Shown here one piece after another: positions 25,412 to 38,015 of a stretch of DNA of 64,000 nucleotides (position 1 is its first letter; the number at the start of each line of letters is the position of its first letter). A model generated the notes under the pieces. It did no database searches. It had not been told where the DNA came from and saw only the letters and a program-made list of their open reading frames with translations. Where the stretch lies: assembly GCF_002224265.1 (NCBI RefSeq), contig NZ_CP012882.1, positions 248,001-312,000 on the forward strand. Reading direction: 5' to 3'. Source of the DNA: Vibrio vulnificus NBRC 15645 = ATCC 27562 (GTDB taxonomy: Bacteria; Pseudomonadota; Gammaproteobacteria; Enterobacterales; Vibrionaceae). A program made the position numbers and the translations under genes.

Positions 25412-25442
25412 GCATCAGTCTGGCGCAGCGCCAGACTGATGC
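25412..25442 (-). terminator. Terminator of the MelB-type transporter gene
   Basis: A 15-bp inverted repeat around a single base (GCATCAGTCTGGCGC and its complement) lies 9 bases after the transporter stop. On the minus strand it is followed by TTTCTGCTT. Confidence 0.85.
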
Positions 25443-25451
25443 TTGTTCGGG

Positions 25452-26825
25452 TTAGGCTTGAGCCAAAGAAGCCGTTCCTTTTACCTCGGATTCAACTGCA
25501 GACTTATCAAACCCTTCATGCAGATGGTAGTAACGTTGGTAAATCACAGCACTGATCGTCATCATGATGGCAGGTAAACCAATCATCATAAATTCAAGCC
25601 CCATGATAGTGCTTGCCGATTGCTCTACGTTAGGGACGTAACCGACAACCGACAAGCCCACACCTACAATGAAGCCACCTGCTGCGCCTGCGAATTTCAC
25701 AAGCATGGTTTGTACTGAGAAGATAACACTCTCGCTACGACGACCGGTTTTGTGCTCGCCGTAGTCCACAACGTCCGCCAGCATCACCGTTTGCAGCGCG
25801 TTCGCAATACCTACACCGAATTTAATTGCCGCCCCCGCCATACCAATCATTAGCGCGTTAGCTGGTGCAACAAAGCCCATCAATAGTAGAAGTACACAAG
25901 ACAGAATTGGGAAGCCACAAGCGATAGGCCATAGCAACTTGCGTGGTAGTAGAGCAGCAATGCGAGGGAACAAGAACACACCCGCCACTTCTGCCGCGCC
26001 TGCCACCGCCATGTAAACTGGGAATAGCTCTGCGTTGCCCAGTGCGTAAGAGAAGTAGTAAATCGCAAAGCCGCCCACCAATAGGTTCGCAATTTGGAAA
26101 GAGAGAACCGTGCCAATCAGCGCTTTAAGCTGGTCGTTTTTGCCAATGATGGTCAATACGTCTTTGAAGCTGAACTTCTCTGCGGGTTTCGCGTTAGCTG
26201 GCGCCGCTTTCTCTTTGACGTTACGAGCAATCAAAAATGCGCTCATCACAAAAAGAACCGCAATCAACATCGCAACATTAAAGAAACCGTCACCTTGGTT
26301 GCCGTTACCCAACTCACCGACAATGTGCAGACCGTAAGTCCCCGTAATGAACCATGCAAGGCTTGCAAACAGGCGCGGCCATACCACCAGCTTCTCGCGC
26401 TCTTGGCGAGAACTTGATAGCGCCGGAATCATTGACCAATAAGGAATATCCATAATGGTGTAGGTTAAACCCCAAAGGATATAAGCCGCGGCCGCGTAGA
26501 TGTAAAGCGTCGTCCCTTCAAACATGTGCGTACTAAAAAGGCCAACTAAAACGATCGCATTTAACAGCGTACCAATCACAATCCAAGGGCGGAACTTACC
26601 GAACTTAGAACGCGTATTGTCGACGATCACCCCCATCATTGGGTCTGTAATCGCATCGATAATACGTGCAGCTAAAAAGATGGTACCGACGAAAGCGGCA
26701 GACAAGCCGGCCACGTCCGTAAAGTAGAACATTAAGAAGATATAGATTGGGGCACAGGCAAAGTCTTTACCGAGTGCGCCAAGACCGTAGGACAGCTTGG
26801 TTTGTAGCGTAATTTTTTCAGACAT
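25452..26825 (-). CDS. MelB-type sugar:cation symporter (GPH family)
   Basis: A 457-residue membrane protein with about 12 transmembrane helices. Family marks are the N-terminal KLSYGLGALGKDFACAPIY, DAITDPMMGVIVDNTRSKFG with FRPW, and ADVVDYGEHKTGRRSE in the second half. GPH-family members import melibiose, lactose and other galactosides with Na+ or H+. The ATG at 26825 has an AGGA site 6 bases upstream; ATG 26831 is the alternative. It lies downstream of the alpha-galactosidase gene on the same strand but has its own terminator-separated promoter and operator (26943), so it belongs to the galactoside regulon. Melibiose, raffinose-type sugars or lactose are the likely cargo. Confidence 0.9.
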   Translation of the reverse strand: MSEKITLQTKLSYGLGALGKDFACAPIYIFLMFYFTDVAGLSAAFVGTIFLAARIIDAITDPMMGVIVDNTRSKFGKFRPWIVIGTLLNAIVLVGLFSTHMFEGTTLYIYAAAAYILWGLTYTIMDIPYWSMIPALSSSRQEREKLVVWPRLFASLAWFITGTYGLHIVGELGNGNQGDGFFNVAMLIAVLFVMSAFLIARNVKEKAAPANAKPAEKFSFKDVLTIIGKNDQLKALIGTVLSFQIANLLVGGFAIYYFSYALGNAELFPVYMAVAGAAEVAGVFLFPRIAALLPRKLLWPIACGFPILSCVLLLLMGFVAPANALMIGMAGAAIKFGVGIANALQTVMLADVVDYGEHKTGRRSESVIFSVQTMLVKFAGAAGGFIVGVGLSVVGYVPNVEQSASTIMGLEFMMIGLPAIMMTISAVIYQRYYHLHEGFDKSAVESEVKGTASLAQA

Positions 26826-26942
26826 AATCATTCCTTAGTATCGTATCGCGCAGCACTCCCTAACGAGAAGCCATCACGTCGACGTCTTTTATTTAGTTTT
26901 CGATGCTCATGCTACTCACCGACAGGATCCATTACCACTTTA

Positions 26943-26956
26943 TGGAAACGTTTACA
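26943..26956 (-). promoter_or_regulatory. LacI-type operator before the MelB-type gene
   Basis: TGGAAACGTTTACA, a near-palindrome with central ACGT, lies 118 bases before the transporter start. It matches the operators at 29357, 29537 and 33010. Confidence 0.7.
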
Positions 26957-27092
26957 GTTCAATTTTCAAAATGAGACATTGAACAATTTTATTATGACCA
27001 TTTCCAGAAAATAACGTTTAATTCCCTAACTTTAACATCAAAGTTCATCAATAAGTCATGATAACGATTTCAGAAAAAACAAAAAACAACGC

Positions 27093-27124
27093 AAAAAGCC
27101 GTACAGATCTGGCCTCTGTACGGC
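27093..27124 (-). terminator. Terminator of the alpha-galactosidase gene
   Basis: A perfect 10-bp stem GCCGTACAGA/TCTGTACGGC is followed on the minus strand by TTTTT, 36 bases after the alpha-galactosidase stop. The 328-base gap from 26832 to 27159 holds this terminator, the next operator and the transporter promoter, and no gene. Confidence 0.88.
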
Positions 27125-27159
27125 AATAAAAACAAAGAAGAAACAACGAAGGCGTCTAT

Positions 27160-29280
27160 TTAGTGAATACGTTCGAACATCAACAACATCGCACTTTCTG
27201 CATCAAGAATTGGCATGGTTAAACCGACCTCTTCACACCATGCGCCGGACAGTTCGCAGCCCGATTCTGTCCAAGGTGGTTGGTAATTCACGATGTCATC
27301 GTAGTTAGACGGCTTATCCAATACCGTCACTCGATATGTGGCTTGTGGATCTAAACCCGGTATGCGCAAATGCCCACTGAGAGAGTTCGTCGGCATCGCG
27401 AGCTGAGCAATCATCACCACAGCTTGAGAGTGATCGTTTGCTACCACCGCATGAATTTGATGCGCTTTATCATCGGTTGGGACACGCCAAGTTCTGCCAC
27501 TGTGTAGCAGTGGACGCAGCATTTTGTGCAGTTTGATATAGCGCTCAAAGCCTTCTTTCTCGGCTTGCGCTTCTTTGACCGGATCAAGTTCAATCCCCAT
27601 ATGGCCGAACAGTGCCGTAAGCCCACGGAACTCGATACTATGGCGACGGCGCGTGCTATGACAATGGCTGGCACCAATATGGCTGCCCATCACCTCCGGC
27701 GGGAAAAAGTAGCTCATGCCACGTTGAATCGTTTGGCGCTCAAGCGCGTCATTATTGTCTGAAGCCCAGAATCGATGTGTGCGTTTCAGCACTTCAAAAT
27801 CAATACGACCACCACCTGCCGCGCAAGATTCAATCTCGACTTTCGGGTGCTTTTCGCGAACTTTATCGACTAACTGATAGTAACGTTGGGTTTGATTGTG
27901 CCCTGCAGCTTGGCCTAAATGCGCTGGCTGCACCACTTCACGGTTCATATCCCATTTGATGTAGGCGATATTGTAAGTCGAGAGGAAATGATCCAATCGT
28001 TCAAACAAAAAGTTAAACGCATCATCGTTTTGTAGGTTAATCACATACTGGTTGCGACCGGTTGGCTGTTGGTAACCCTCAACGGCCAATAACCAATCAG
28101 GGTGCGCGCGATACAAATCTGAATCTTTGTTGATCATCTCCGGTTCGAACCACAAACCAAACTCCATGCCCAGTTTGTTGACGTGCTCGACGATCGGTTG
28201 CAAACCATTTGGGTACTTGGTTTCACATAAGAACCAGTCCCCTAGCCCAGCTTTGTCGCCGTTGCGCCCTTTGAACCAGCCATCATCAATGATAAAGCGT
28301 TCTACACCCATCTCCGCCGACTGAGTTGCCATTGACATGATGTACTCTGGATCGTGATCGAAGTAGATGCCTTCCCACGTATTGAGATGAATAGGGCGCA
28401 GCTTGTTGGTGAAATCCTCAGGCAAAATGGAATCACGAACGTGCGAGTGGAAATGGTGGCTCATGCCATTCAAACCACAATTGCTGTAGCTCGCGTACAA
28501 CCACGGCGTGGTCAGGCTTTCGCCTTCTTTTAGTGCCACTTCACCTGGAAGATAAATCACCTCCGCTTGCATGTAACGGCGACCATCGGCTTTGACGTCC
28601 ACACGAAGCCTATGATTACCACTCCATGCGAAATGGAATCCCCATACATCGCCACTCATTTCGTCAAAATGCGCGCTGCCAGCAACCAACGCAGGATAAT
28701 GTTCATGGGAAGTGCGTCCACGACGGTTCTCTTGTTGGTAGCCGCCTTGTAGCAATGGCTGGCGCACCGTTTGGAACTCGTGAACCCAACGGCCGTAGTA
28801 AGTCATCAACTCATTCGCACGGGCAGGCAAAGGCAAAGTGTTCGCTAAGCGGTTCACTTGGTATAGACCCGCTTTAATGTTGGTGAGTGTGTGGCGCGTT
28901 TTGATCACATCATGCAGATCCAGCATCAGCTCGGTTGTCAGGCGAAGGCCCGCAATCGCATCTTCGCTTTGAATGATGATGAAACCTTGGCCATGTTCAA
29001 TATGGGAGATGACAAACACGGGTGCCCAATCTTGGCCATCACGATGCCCTTCCACACCCGGACTACTGAACACACCACGGCCAAGTTCAGGATGCAGTGT
29101 CATAGCAACATCAGTATCAAGGCGACCATATGGCACAGGGCGATGCAGTGCAATGCGAGCACTTTCAAGCTTCCCTTGAATCTTGTTTCCCCAGTGCAGA
29201 ATCTCCGCGTATTCGCCGAGCTCGACCATCAACTGAGTTTCCCGACCGCTTAACTCAATCACTGTTTTGTTCGTCATCAT
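27160..29280 (-). CDS. Alpha-galactosidase, GH36
   Basis: A 706-residue cytoplasmic enzyme (no signal peptide). An N-terminal beta-sandwich domain (about 1-310) is followed by a (beta/alpha)8 barrel with the GH36 motifs FIIDDGWFKGRNGD, LWFEPEMIN, YIKWDMNREV (nucleophile Asp) and SCAAGGGRIDFEVL plus FWASDNNDALER (acid/base Asp), then a C-terminal beta domain. It is the RafA/AgaA type, distinct from NAD-dependent MelA. It hydrolyses alpha-1,6-galactosides such as melibiose and raffinose after uptake. It is divergent from lacZ across a 377-base region with two operators. ATG 29277 is an alternative start. Confidence 0.94.
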   Translation of the reverse strand: MMTNKTVIELSGRETQLMVELGEYAEILHWGNKIQGKLESARIALHRPVPYGRLDTDVAMTLHPELGRGVFSSPGVEGHRDGQDWAPVFVISHIEHGQGFIIIQSEDAIAGLRLTTELMLDLHDVIKTRHTLTNIKAGLYQVNRLANTLPLPARANELMTYYGRWVHEFQTVRQPLLQGGYQQENRRGRTSHEHYPALVAGSAHFDEMSGDVWGFHFAWSGNHRLRVDVKADGRRYMQAEVIYLPGEVALKEGESLTTPWLYASYSNCGLNGMSHHFHSHVRDSILPEDFTNKLRPIHLNTWEGIYFDHDPEYIMSMATQSAEMGVERFIIDDGWFKGRNGDKAGLGDWFLCETKYPNGLQPIVEHVNKLGMEFGLWFEPEMINKDSDLYRAHPDWLLAVEGYQQPTGRNQYVINLQNDDAFNFLFERLDHFLSTYNIAYIKWDMNREVVQPAHLGQAAGHNQTQRYYQLVDKVREKHPKVEIESCAAGGGRIDFEVLKRTHRFWASDNNDALERQTIQRGMSYFFPPEVMGSHIGASHCHSTRRRHSIEFRGLTALFGHMGIELDPVKEAQAEKEGFERYIKLHKMLRPLLHSGRTWRVPTDDKAHQIHAVVANDHSQAVVMIAQLAMPTNSLSGHLRIPGLDPQATYRVTVLDKPSNYDDIVNYQPPWTESGCELSGAWCEEVGLTMPILDAESAMLLMFERIH

Positions 29281-29356
29281 GCCTTACCTAAAAACGAGAA
29301 ATTACGCCGCATCATAATGAAACGGGCAAAATAATCTGTGAGCCACTGCAAAATCA

Positions 29357-29370
29357 TGAAAACGTTTCCA
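29357..29370. promoter_or_regulatory. LacI-type operator, alpha-galactosidase side
   Basis: TGAAAACGTTTCCA, within the 18-base direct repeat ATCATGAAAACGTTTCCA, lies 77 bases from the alpha-galactosidase start. An identical copy lies exactly 180 bases to the right. Confidence 0.78.
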
Positions 29371-29536
29371 GATTTATTCAAACTCAGTGCCATCGCCCCC
29401 TTTAAAACCAAGACCGAGGCTCTTATTCAACATTTTAAGCACTCACACGCATCACCATGGCTGGTGGCAAAACAACGATCATTCTCACATTGCTATGGAT
29501 TTATCTTGTGCGAGTGGAAAAATGCCACACGCATCA

Positions 29537-29550
29537 TGAAAACGTTTCCA
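29537..29550. promoter_or_regulatory. LacI-type operator, lacZ side
   Basis: Second copy of TGAAAACGTTTCCA, 107 bases before the lacZ start and 180 bases from the first copy. The whole 29281-29657 stretch is a divergent promoter region with no gene that I can support. Confidence 0.78.
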
Positions 29551-29636
29551 AATCTTCATTACACTCAGGCTCAATTAAGAACTTGTTACTTGCTCGCGCT
29601 GCTCTAAAACACACTGACTTATCCGCCTGCAGGTAA

Positions 29637-32753
<3,117 letters not shown>

Positions 32754-32795
32754 CGCTCATTCGCCTCCAGGCTTTCTTTCTAAGCCAAATCCTAT

Positions 32796-32833
32796 AAGCC
32801 AAGCCTTTGATTTTGCGTCCAAGGCTTGGCTTT
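32796..32833 (+). terminator. lacZ terminator
   Basis: A 12-bp stem AAGCCAAGCCTT/AAGGCTTGGCTT with a 13-nt loop, followed by TTTG, lies 42 bases after the lacZ stop. The 343-base gap to mglB otherwise contains the mgl promoter region and operator. Confidence 0.85.
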
Positions 32834-33009
32834 GTCGTTTTAGTGCGTTTTCTTGCACTCGAACACTACTTTTCTGACCAACGTTTACACACAAGATAAA
32901 AACCACACTCAAATCACAAAACCCCTACAAACATTAACATTCGATTACAAATCTGGTGAAATTTTTATCTAGTTCACATTAATTGATTCGTTTGTCACTA
33001 TACTCAAAG

Positions 33010-33023
33010 GGTAAACGTTTTCA
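33010..33023 (+). promoter_or_regulatory. LacI-type operator before mglB
   Basis: GGTAAACGTTTTCA, the fourth member of the AACGTT-centred operator set, lies 73 bases before the mglB start. In E. coli, GalR/GalS sites have a comparable form. Confidence 0.75.
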
Positions 33024-33096
33024 CCAATTATAAAATTAATTGCAGATTACGAATTACCCCTACAGCAAACCAATAACAAACAATCAGGATTTTTCT

Positions 33097-34071
33097 ATGA
33101 GAAAGGTTACTCTACTTGCTCTGCTCACTGCTGGTGTAGGCTTTGGAACACAAGCTCTAGCGGATACCACCCTTGGATTTACTATCTACAAGTACGACGA
33201 CAACTTCATGTCGGTTGTGCGCCAAGCCATTGAAAAAGAAGCGGCATCAGACAAAAGCACTCGTATTTTGATGAACGATTCGCAAAACAGCCAGTCGATG
33301 CAAAACGACCAAGTGGACGTCATGCTGGCTCGTGGCGTGCAAGCGCTGGCCATTAACCTGGTTGACCCTGCGGCTGCCCCAACCATCATCCAAAAAGCGA
33401 AAATGGACGATGTGCCTATCGTGTTCTACAACAAAGAACCCAGCCCACAAGCGCTAGCGAGCTACGACAAAGCTTACTACGTCGGTACCGACTCAAAAGA
33501 ATCGGGCATCATTCAAGGTGATCTCATCGCGCAAGCGTGGAAAGCCAACCCAGCATGGGACAAAAACGGCGATGGCGTATTGCAATACGTGATGCTAAAA
33601 GGCGAACCCGGCCACCCAGATGCAGAAGCTCGCACCACGTATTCTGTACAAACCATCAATGAAAACGGCATCAAAACCGAAGAGTTGCACATGGATACCG
33701 GCATGTGGGATACCGCGATGGCGAAAGACAAAATGGACGCTTGGCTCTCTGGCCCTAACGGCAGCAAAATCGAAGTGGTGATTGCCAACAACGACGGCAT
33801 GGCGATGGGCGCGGTAGAAGCACTACGCGGCGCGGGCGTGAAACTGCCTGTGTACGGTGTTGATGCTCTAGCGGAAGCGTTAGCGCTGGTCAAATCTGGC
33901 GACATGGCCGGTACCGTACTCAACGATGCCGAATCCCAAGCGAAAGCGACCTTTGAACTGTCACGCAACCTAGCCGATGGCAAACAGCCTGCAGAAGGCA
34001 CTCGCTGGCAAGTCGTGAACAAAATTGTTCGCGTGCCTTATGTTGGCGTTGATAAAGATACCTTGAACTAA
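33097..34071 (+). CDS. mglB: Galactose/glucose-binding periplasmic protein
   Basis: A 324-residue substrate-binding protein. The signal peptide [22 protein letters not shown] begins at ATG 33097, preceded by an AGGA site; the frame is open from 33040. Mature residues include [36 protein letters not shown] and a calcium-loop-like [11 protein letters not shown], as in MglB. It binds D-galactose/D-glucose in the periplasm and delivers it to MglAC; in enteric bacteria it also feeds the Trg chemoreceptor. It is the first gene of the mglBAC operon, with a stable hairpin after the stop. Confidence 0.93.
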   Translation: MRKVTLLALLTAGVGFGTQALADTTLGFTIYKYDDNFMSVVRQAIEKEAASDKSTRILMNDSQNSQSMQNDQVDVMLARGVQALAINLVDPAAAPTIIQKAKMDDVPIVFYNKEPSPQALASYDKAYYVGTDSKESGIIQGDLIAQAWKANPAWDKNGDGVLQYVMLKGEPGHPDAEARTTYSVQTINENGIKTEELHMDTGMWDTAMAKDKMDAWLSGPNGSKIEVVIANNDGMAMGAVEALRGAGVKLPVYGVDALAEALALVKSGDMAGTVLNDAESQAKATFELSRNLADGKQPAEGTRWQVVNKIVRVPYVGVDKDTLN

Positions 34072-34081
34072 TTTAGTGCCC

Positions 34082-34099
34082 GGGGGAGCACGCTCCCCC
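34082..34099 (+). terminator. Hairpin between mglB and mglA
   Basis: A GC-rich 8-bp inverted repeat GGGGGAGC/GCTCCCCC with no T tract lies 10 bases after mglB. It probably protects the mglB message or attenuates transcription, giving more binding protein than ATPase; it is not a full stop. Confidence 0.6.
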
Positions 34100-34176
34100 T
34101 ATGCGCTTTCTTCATTGTCACACTGTCGTTAGAGAACATTTCTGTTGTCCGCCCATTGACGAAATAAAGAGAGACC

Positions 34177-35685
34177 ATGGTAAATCAAACACATGAATTC
34201 CTGTTGGAAATGACAGGAGTAAGTAAAGAGTTTCCTGGGGTAAAGGCATTAGATAAGGTTAATTTAAAAGTTCGCCCTCATTCTATTCATGCATTAATGG
34301 GAGAAAATGGGGCCGGCAAATCAACACTATTAAAATGTCTATTTGGTATTTACGAGAAGAATGAAGGAAATATTCTCTTTCTCGGCAAGGAAGTGAATTT
34401 CACCTCGTCAAAAGAAGCATTGGAATCCGGTGTTTCTATGGTTCACCAAGAATTGAACCAAGTAAAACAATGCTCCGTTATGGACAATATTTGGCTCGGT
34501 CGTTATCCAAAGAAAGGGTTCTTTGTTGATCACGATAAAATGTATCGCGATACCAAAGAAATCTTTGCCGAACTGGATATCGATATCGATCCTAAAGTCA
34601 AAGTCGCGACCTTATCCGTGTCCCAAATGCAGATGGTTGAGATCGCCAAAGCGTTCTCCTATGACGCCAAAATCGTCATCATGGATGAGCCCACCTCATC
34701 GCTGACGGAAAAAGAAGTCGGCCACCTGTTTACCATCATCAACAAGCTCAAAGAGAAAGGCTGTGGCGTGGTGTACATCTCGCACAAGATGGAAGAAATC
34801 TTTGCTATCTGCGATGAAATCACCATTTTGCGCGATGGACAATGGGTCGACACTCGCCCTCTCAAAGGGCTCGATATGGACCAGATCATCGCCATGATGG
34901 TTGGCCGCGAGTTGACGCATCGTTTCCCTGAAAAAACCAACACACCGAAAGATGTGATTTTGCAAGTGGAAAACCTCACCGCGCTTAACCAGCCGTCGAT
35001 TCAAGATGTCTCCTTTGAACTGAAAGCAGGCGAAATCTTAGGCGTTGCTGGCCTTGTGGGTTCACGCAGAACCGACATCGTCGAAACGATTTTCGGTGTA
35101 CGCGAACGCAGCGAAGGGCACATTCGCTTGCATGGTCGTGAGATGAAAAACCGCGATGCGCACGAAGCGATCAACAACGGTTTTGCCCTCGTAACCGAGG
35201 AACGTCGCTCCACCGGCATCTACGGCAACCTCGATATCACCTTCAATGCATTGGTGGCCAACGTTGATGAGTACAAAACCAAAATGGGCCTACTCAGCGA
35301 CAAAAAGATGAAGAGTGACACGCAGTGGGTGATTGATTCCATGCGCGTGAAAACTCCCTCTCATCAAACCCACATCAGCTCTTTGTCGGGTGGTAATCAG
35401 CAGAAAGTCATCATTGGCCGCTGGCTGCTCACGCAACCGGAAATCCTCATGCTGGATGAACCGACACGCGGGATCGACGTTGGCGCGAAGTTTGAGATTT
35501 ACCAATTGATTCTCGAATTAGCCAAGAAAAACAAAGGCATCATTATTATTTCTTCGGAAATGCCGGAATTACTGGGTATTACAGACCGAATATTAGTCAT
35601 GAGTAATGGCCGCGCAGCGGGCATCGTTAATACCAAAGAAACTTCACAGAATGAAATATTAGAACTGGCTTCTCGCTATCTCTAG
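34177..35685 (+). CDS. mglA: Galactose ABC transporter, ATP-binding protein
   Basis: A 502-residue duplicated ATPase of the sugar CUT2 class. The first nucleotide-binding domain has Walker [13 protein letters not shown] (about 43-54) and Walker [12 protein letters not shown]; the second has the degenerate Walker A of this class (GLVGSRRTD), signature LSGGNQQK and Walker [16 protein letters not shown]. It energises galactose import through MglC. It is separated from mglB by a hairpin and from mglC by 10 bases. Confidence 0.94.
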   Translation: MVNQTHEFLLEMTGVSKEFPGVKALDKVNLKVRPHSIHALMGENGAGKSTLLKCLFGIYEKNEGNILFLGKEVNFTSSKEALESGVSMVHQELNQVKQCSVMDNIWLGRYPKKGFFVDHDKMYRDTKEIFAELDIDIDPKVKVATLSVSQMQMVEIAKAFSYDAKIVIMDEPTSSLTEKEVGHLFTIINKLKEKGCGVVYISHKMEEIFAICDEITILRDGQWVDTRPLKGLDMDQIIAMMVGRELTHRFPEKTNTPKDVILQVENLTALNQPSIQDVSFELKAGEILGVAGLVGSRRTDIVETIFGVRERSEGHIRLHGREMKNRDAHEAINNGFALVTEERRSTGIYGNLDITFNALVANVDEYKTKMGLLSDKKMKSDTQWVIDSMRVKTPSHQTHISSLSGGNQQKVIIGRWLLTQPEILMLDEPTRGIDVGAKFEIYQLILELAKKNKGIIIISSEMPELLGITDRILVMSNGRAAGIVNTKETSQNEILELASRYL

Positions 35686-35695
35686 GGAATGAATT

Positions 35696-36703
35696 ATGGA
35701 CGCTGTTAAATCTTTCGCATTAAAGCATTTAAAAGAGAGCGCAATATACGCGGTTCTCCTTATTCTACTGGCTGTTATTGTTATTCAAGAGCCATCGTTT
35801 CTTAGCTTGAGAAACTTAAGTAATATCCTGACTCAATCTTCCGTGCGTGTCATCATCGCTCTCGGTGTCGCCGGCCTGATTGTCACCCAAGGCACCGACC
35901 TTTCCGCCGGTCGCCAAGTGGGTTTGGCGGCGGTGATTTCGGCCACCTTGTTGCAGTCGATAGATAACGTCAACAAAGTGTTCCCAGGCATTGGCGAAGT
36001 GCCCATCGTCGCGGTGATCATTTGCGTGTGCTTGATCGGTGCCATCATCGGTTTGGTCAACGGCGTTATCGTTGCTTACCTGAAAGTAACGCCTTTTATC
36101 GCCACATTAGGCACTATGATCATCGTTTACGGCATCAACTCGCTTTACTACGATGCGGTAGGCGCCTCTCCGATTGCGGGCTTTGATGAGCGTTTCACTA
36201 CCTTTACGCAAGGCTTTATCAACCTCGGGGGTTTCCGTTTCTCCTACATCACCTTCTACGCCATCATCGCCATTGTCTTTATGTGGGTGCTGTGGAACAA
36301 AACCGTGTTTGGCAAAAACATTTTCGCCGTGGGTGGTAACCCAGAAGCGGCCAAAGTGTCTGGTGTGAACGTGCCACTGACCTTGTTGAAAGTGTATGCC
36401 CTTTCTGGTGTGCTTTACGCCTTTGGCGGTATGTTGGAAGCTGGCCGTATCGGCAGTGCCACCAATAACTTAGGTTTCTTATACGAGCTTGATGCCATCG
36501 CCGCGTGTGTGGTCGGTGGTGTTTCATTTGCCGGTGGTGTCGGCAGTATTGCTGGTGTTGTCACGGGTGTGTTGATCTTCACCGTCATCAACTATGGTAT
36601 GACCTACATCGGCGTCAGCCCATATTGGCAATACATTATTAAAGGCTCCATCATCGTCTTCGCGGTCGCGCTCGATTCGATGAAATACGCCAACAAAAAA
36701 TAA
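35696..36703 (+). CDS. mglC: Galactose ABC transporter, permease
   Basis: A 335-residue inner-membrane permease of the CUT2 class, with about 9-10 hydrophobic segments and family motifs GTDLSAGRQVGLAAV (about 62-76), TPFIATLGTMIIVYG and FAVGGNPEAAKVSGVNV. It forms the membrane channel for galactose with MglA and MglB. Its start is 10 bases after mglA. It is followed by a strong terminator. Confidence 0.94.
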   Translation: MDAVKSFALKHLKESAIYAVLLILLAVIVIQEPSFLSLRNLSNILTQSSVRVIIALGVAGLIVTQGTDLSAGRQVGLAAVISATLLQSIDNVNKVFPGIGEVPIVAVIICVCLIGAIIGLVNGVIVAYLKVTPFIATLGTMIIVYGINSLYYDAVGASPIAGFDERFTTFTQGFINLGGFRFSYITFYAIIAIVFMWVLWNKTVFGKNIFAVGGNPEAAKVSGVNVPLTLLKVYALSGVLYAFGGMLEAGRIGSATNNLGFLYELDAIAACVVGGVSFAGGVGSIAGVVTGVLIFTVINYGMTYIGVSPYWQYIIKGSIIVFAVALDSMKYANKK

Positions 36704-36725
36704 CCCCCAACTGCGCCTAGCGCCC

Positions 36726-36753
36726 GCCCTGCCCTTACCGGCAGGGCTTTTTT
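36726..36753 (+). terminator. mglBAC terminator
   Basis: An 8-bp GC-rich stem GCCCTGCC/GGCAGGGC, 6-nt loop and six Ts lie 22 bases after mglC. Confidence 0.92.
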
Positions 36754-36884
36754 AACACCGTTCGGAGAAAAATCCTCTCGAAACTTGAGCTTATCCGACA
36801 TTTATTCGGTTGCCATTTGAGTTATCGCCATGGGCGGTGTTAAATGGCGGCGTAAACGAACAATAACAACAAAAGTAATCCCTT

Positions 36885-37892
36885 ATGGCGACCATCAAAG
36901 ACGTGGCAAAACTGGCTGGCGTATCCATAGCCACTGCCTCACGCGTTATCAATAACGCCCCTCACACCAGCGAAGCGGCAATCGTCGCGGTTAAAGAAGC
37001 AATGCAGTCTTTGGGGTATCGTCCCAACGCCAACGCGCGCGCACTGGTGAGCAAATCTTCCCACACCATTGGCGTTTTGGTGAATGACGTCTCTGCGCCT
37101 TTTTTTGGCACCATGGTCAAAGCCATCGACACCGTGGCCTGCGAACAAGGCAAACAGTTGTTGATTGGCAGCGGCTATCACGACGCCAACAAAGAGCGCA
37201 ACGCCATCGAGTTGTTGATCAACAGCCGTTGTGAATCTTTGGTGGTGCACAGCAAAGGCATGAGCGACCAAGAACTTGTCTCACTGGCGGATGAAATTCC
37301 CGCCATGGTGGTGATCAATCGGGTCGTCAAGGGCATCGAATCACGCTGCATTGCGCTCGACAACCATCGCGGATCCTACCTTGCGACGGAGTTTTTGATT
37401 CGCAGTGGTCACAAACACATTGGCTACATTTGTTCCAGCCACAACATCGACGACGCCAAAGATCGCCTCGCGGGTTATCGAGATGCTTTGCGCGACAACG
37501 GCATCGCGATCCGTGAAGAATACATTGAATATGGCGAGCCAGACGAAACCGGCGGTGAGCAAGCGATGATCAGCATCATGGCGAAGAATCTCCCCATCAC
37601 TGCGCTGGCAACATACAACGACTACATGGCCGCAGGGTGCCTTTCATTGCTGCTGGAAAACGGCATTCGCATTCCTGAAGAGATGTCGCTCATCGGCTTT
37701 GATGATGGCCACGTAGCACGCTATATCTACCCACGCTTAACCACGGTTCGCTATCCGATTCAGGTGATGGCCAGTGAAGCGGTAAAACTGTCGCTGCAAT
37801 TGGCCAATGGTGAAGTACCGGATCGCAAAGAGCACAAACTCTTTATGCCCATGCTGATCCGCCGAGCCTCTGTCGGCGCGCCTGCAAAATAG
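36885..37892 (+). CDS. LacI/GalR-family repressor of the galactoside genes (inferred)
   Basis: A 335-residue regulator with the LacI helix-turn-helix MATIKDVAKLAGVSIATASR, hinge helix (NANARALVSKSSHTIGVLV at about 48-66) and a periplasmic-binding-protein-like sensor. It is close in layout to E. coli GalR/GalS. It directly follows mglBAC and is the only LacI-type gene in the window, so it is the natural candidate to bind the four AACGTT-centred operators before melB, alpha-galactosidase, lacZ and mglB. A weak half-site (GTAAACGA at about 36852) precedes its own gene. The inducer is probably galactose or a galactoside. Confidence 0.9.
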   Translation: MATIKDVAKLAGVSIATASRVINNAPHTSEAAIVAVKEAMQSLGYRPNANARALVSKSSHTIGVLVNDVSAPFFGTMVKAIDTVACEQGKQLLIGSGYHDANKERNAIELLINSRCESLVVHSKGMSDQELVSLADEIPAMVVINRVVKGIESRCIALDNHRGSYLATEFLIRSGHKHIGYICSSHNIDDAKDRLAGYRDALRDNGIAIREEYIEYGEPDETGGEQAMISIMAKNLPITALATYNDYMAAGCLSLLLENGIRIPEEMSLIGFDDGHVARYIYPRLTTVRYPIQVMASEAVKLSLQLANGEVPDRKEHKLFMPMLIRRASVGAPAK

Positions 37893-37916
37893 CCGCCATT
37901 CAACACTATTTTTGTG

Positions 37917-37990
37917 TAATTAATCACTTGATGAAATATTGATTAATTATTCGCGTATCACCGCCAAATTTAGCCGCCTATAATTAATCA
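37917..37990 (+). promoter_or_regulatory. Three copies of TAATTAATCA before the tetR-type gene
   Basis: TAATTAATCA at 37917-37926, its inverted copy TGATTAATTA at 37940-37949, and a direct copy at 37981-37990 fill the 123-base gap before the TetR gene. They are a plausible operator cluster for autoregulation of the efflux operon. Confidence 0.6.
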
Positions 37991-38015
37991 CACGTTTAAT
38001 TTTGAAGGGCGGCTG

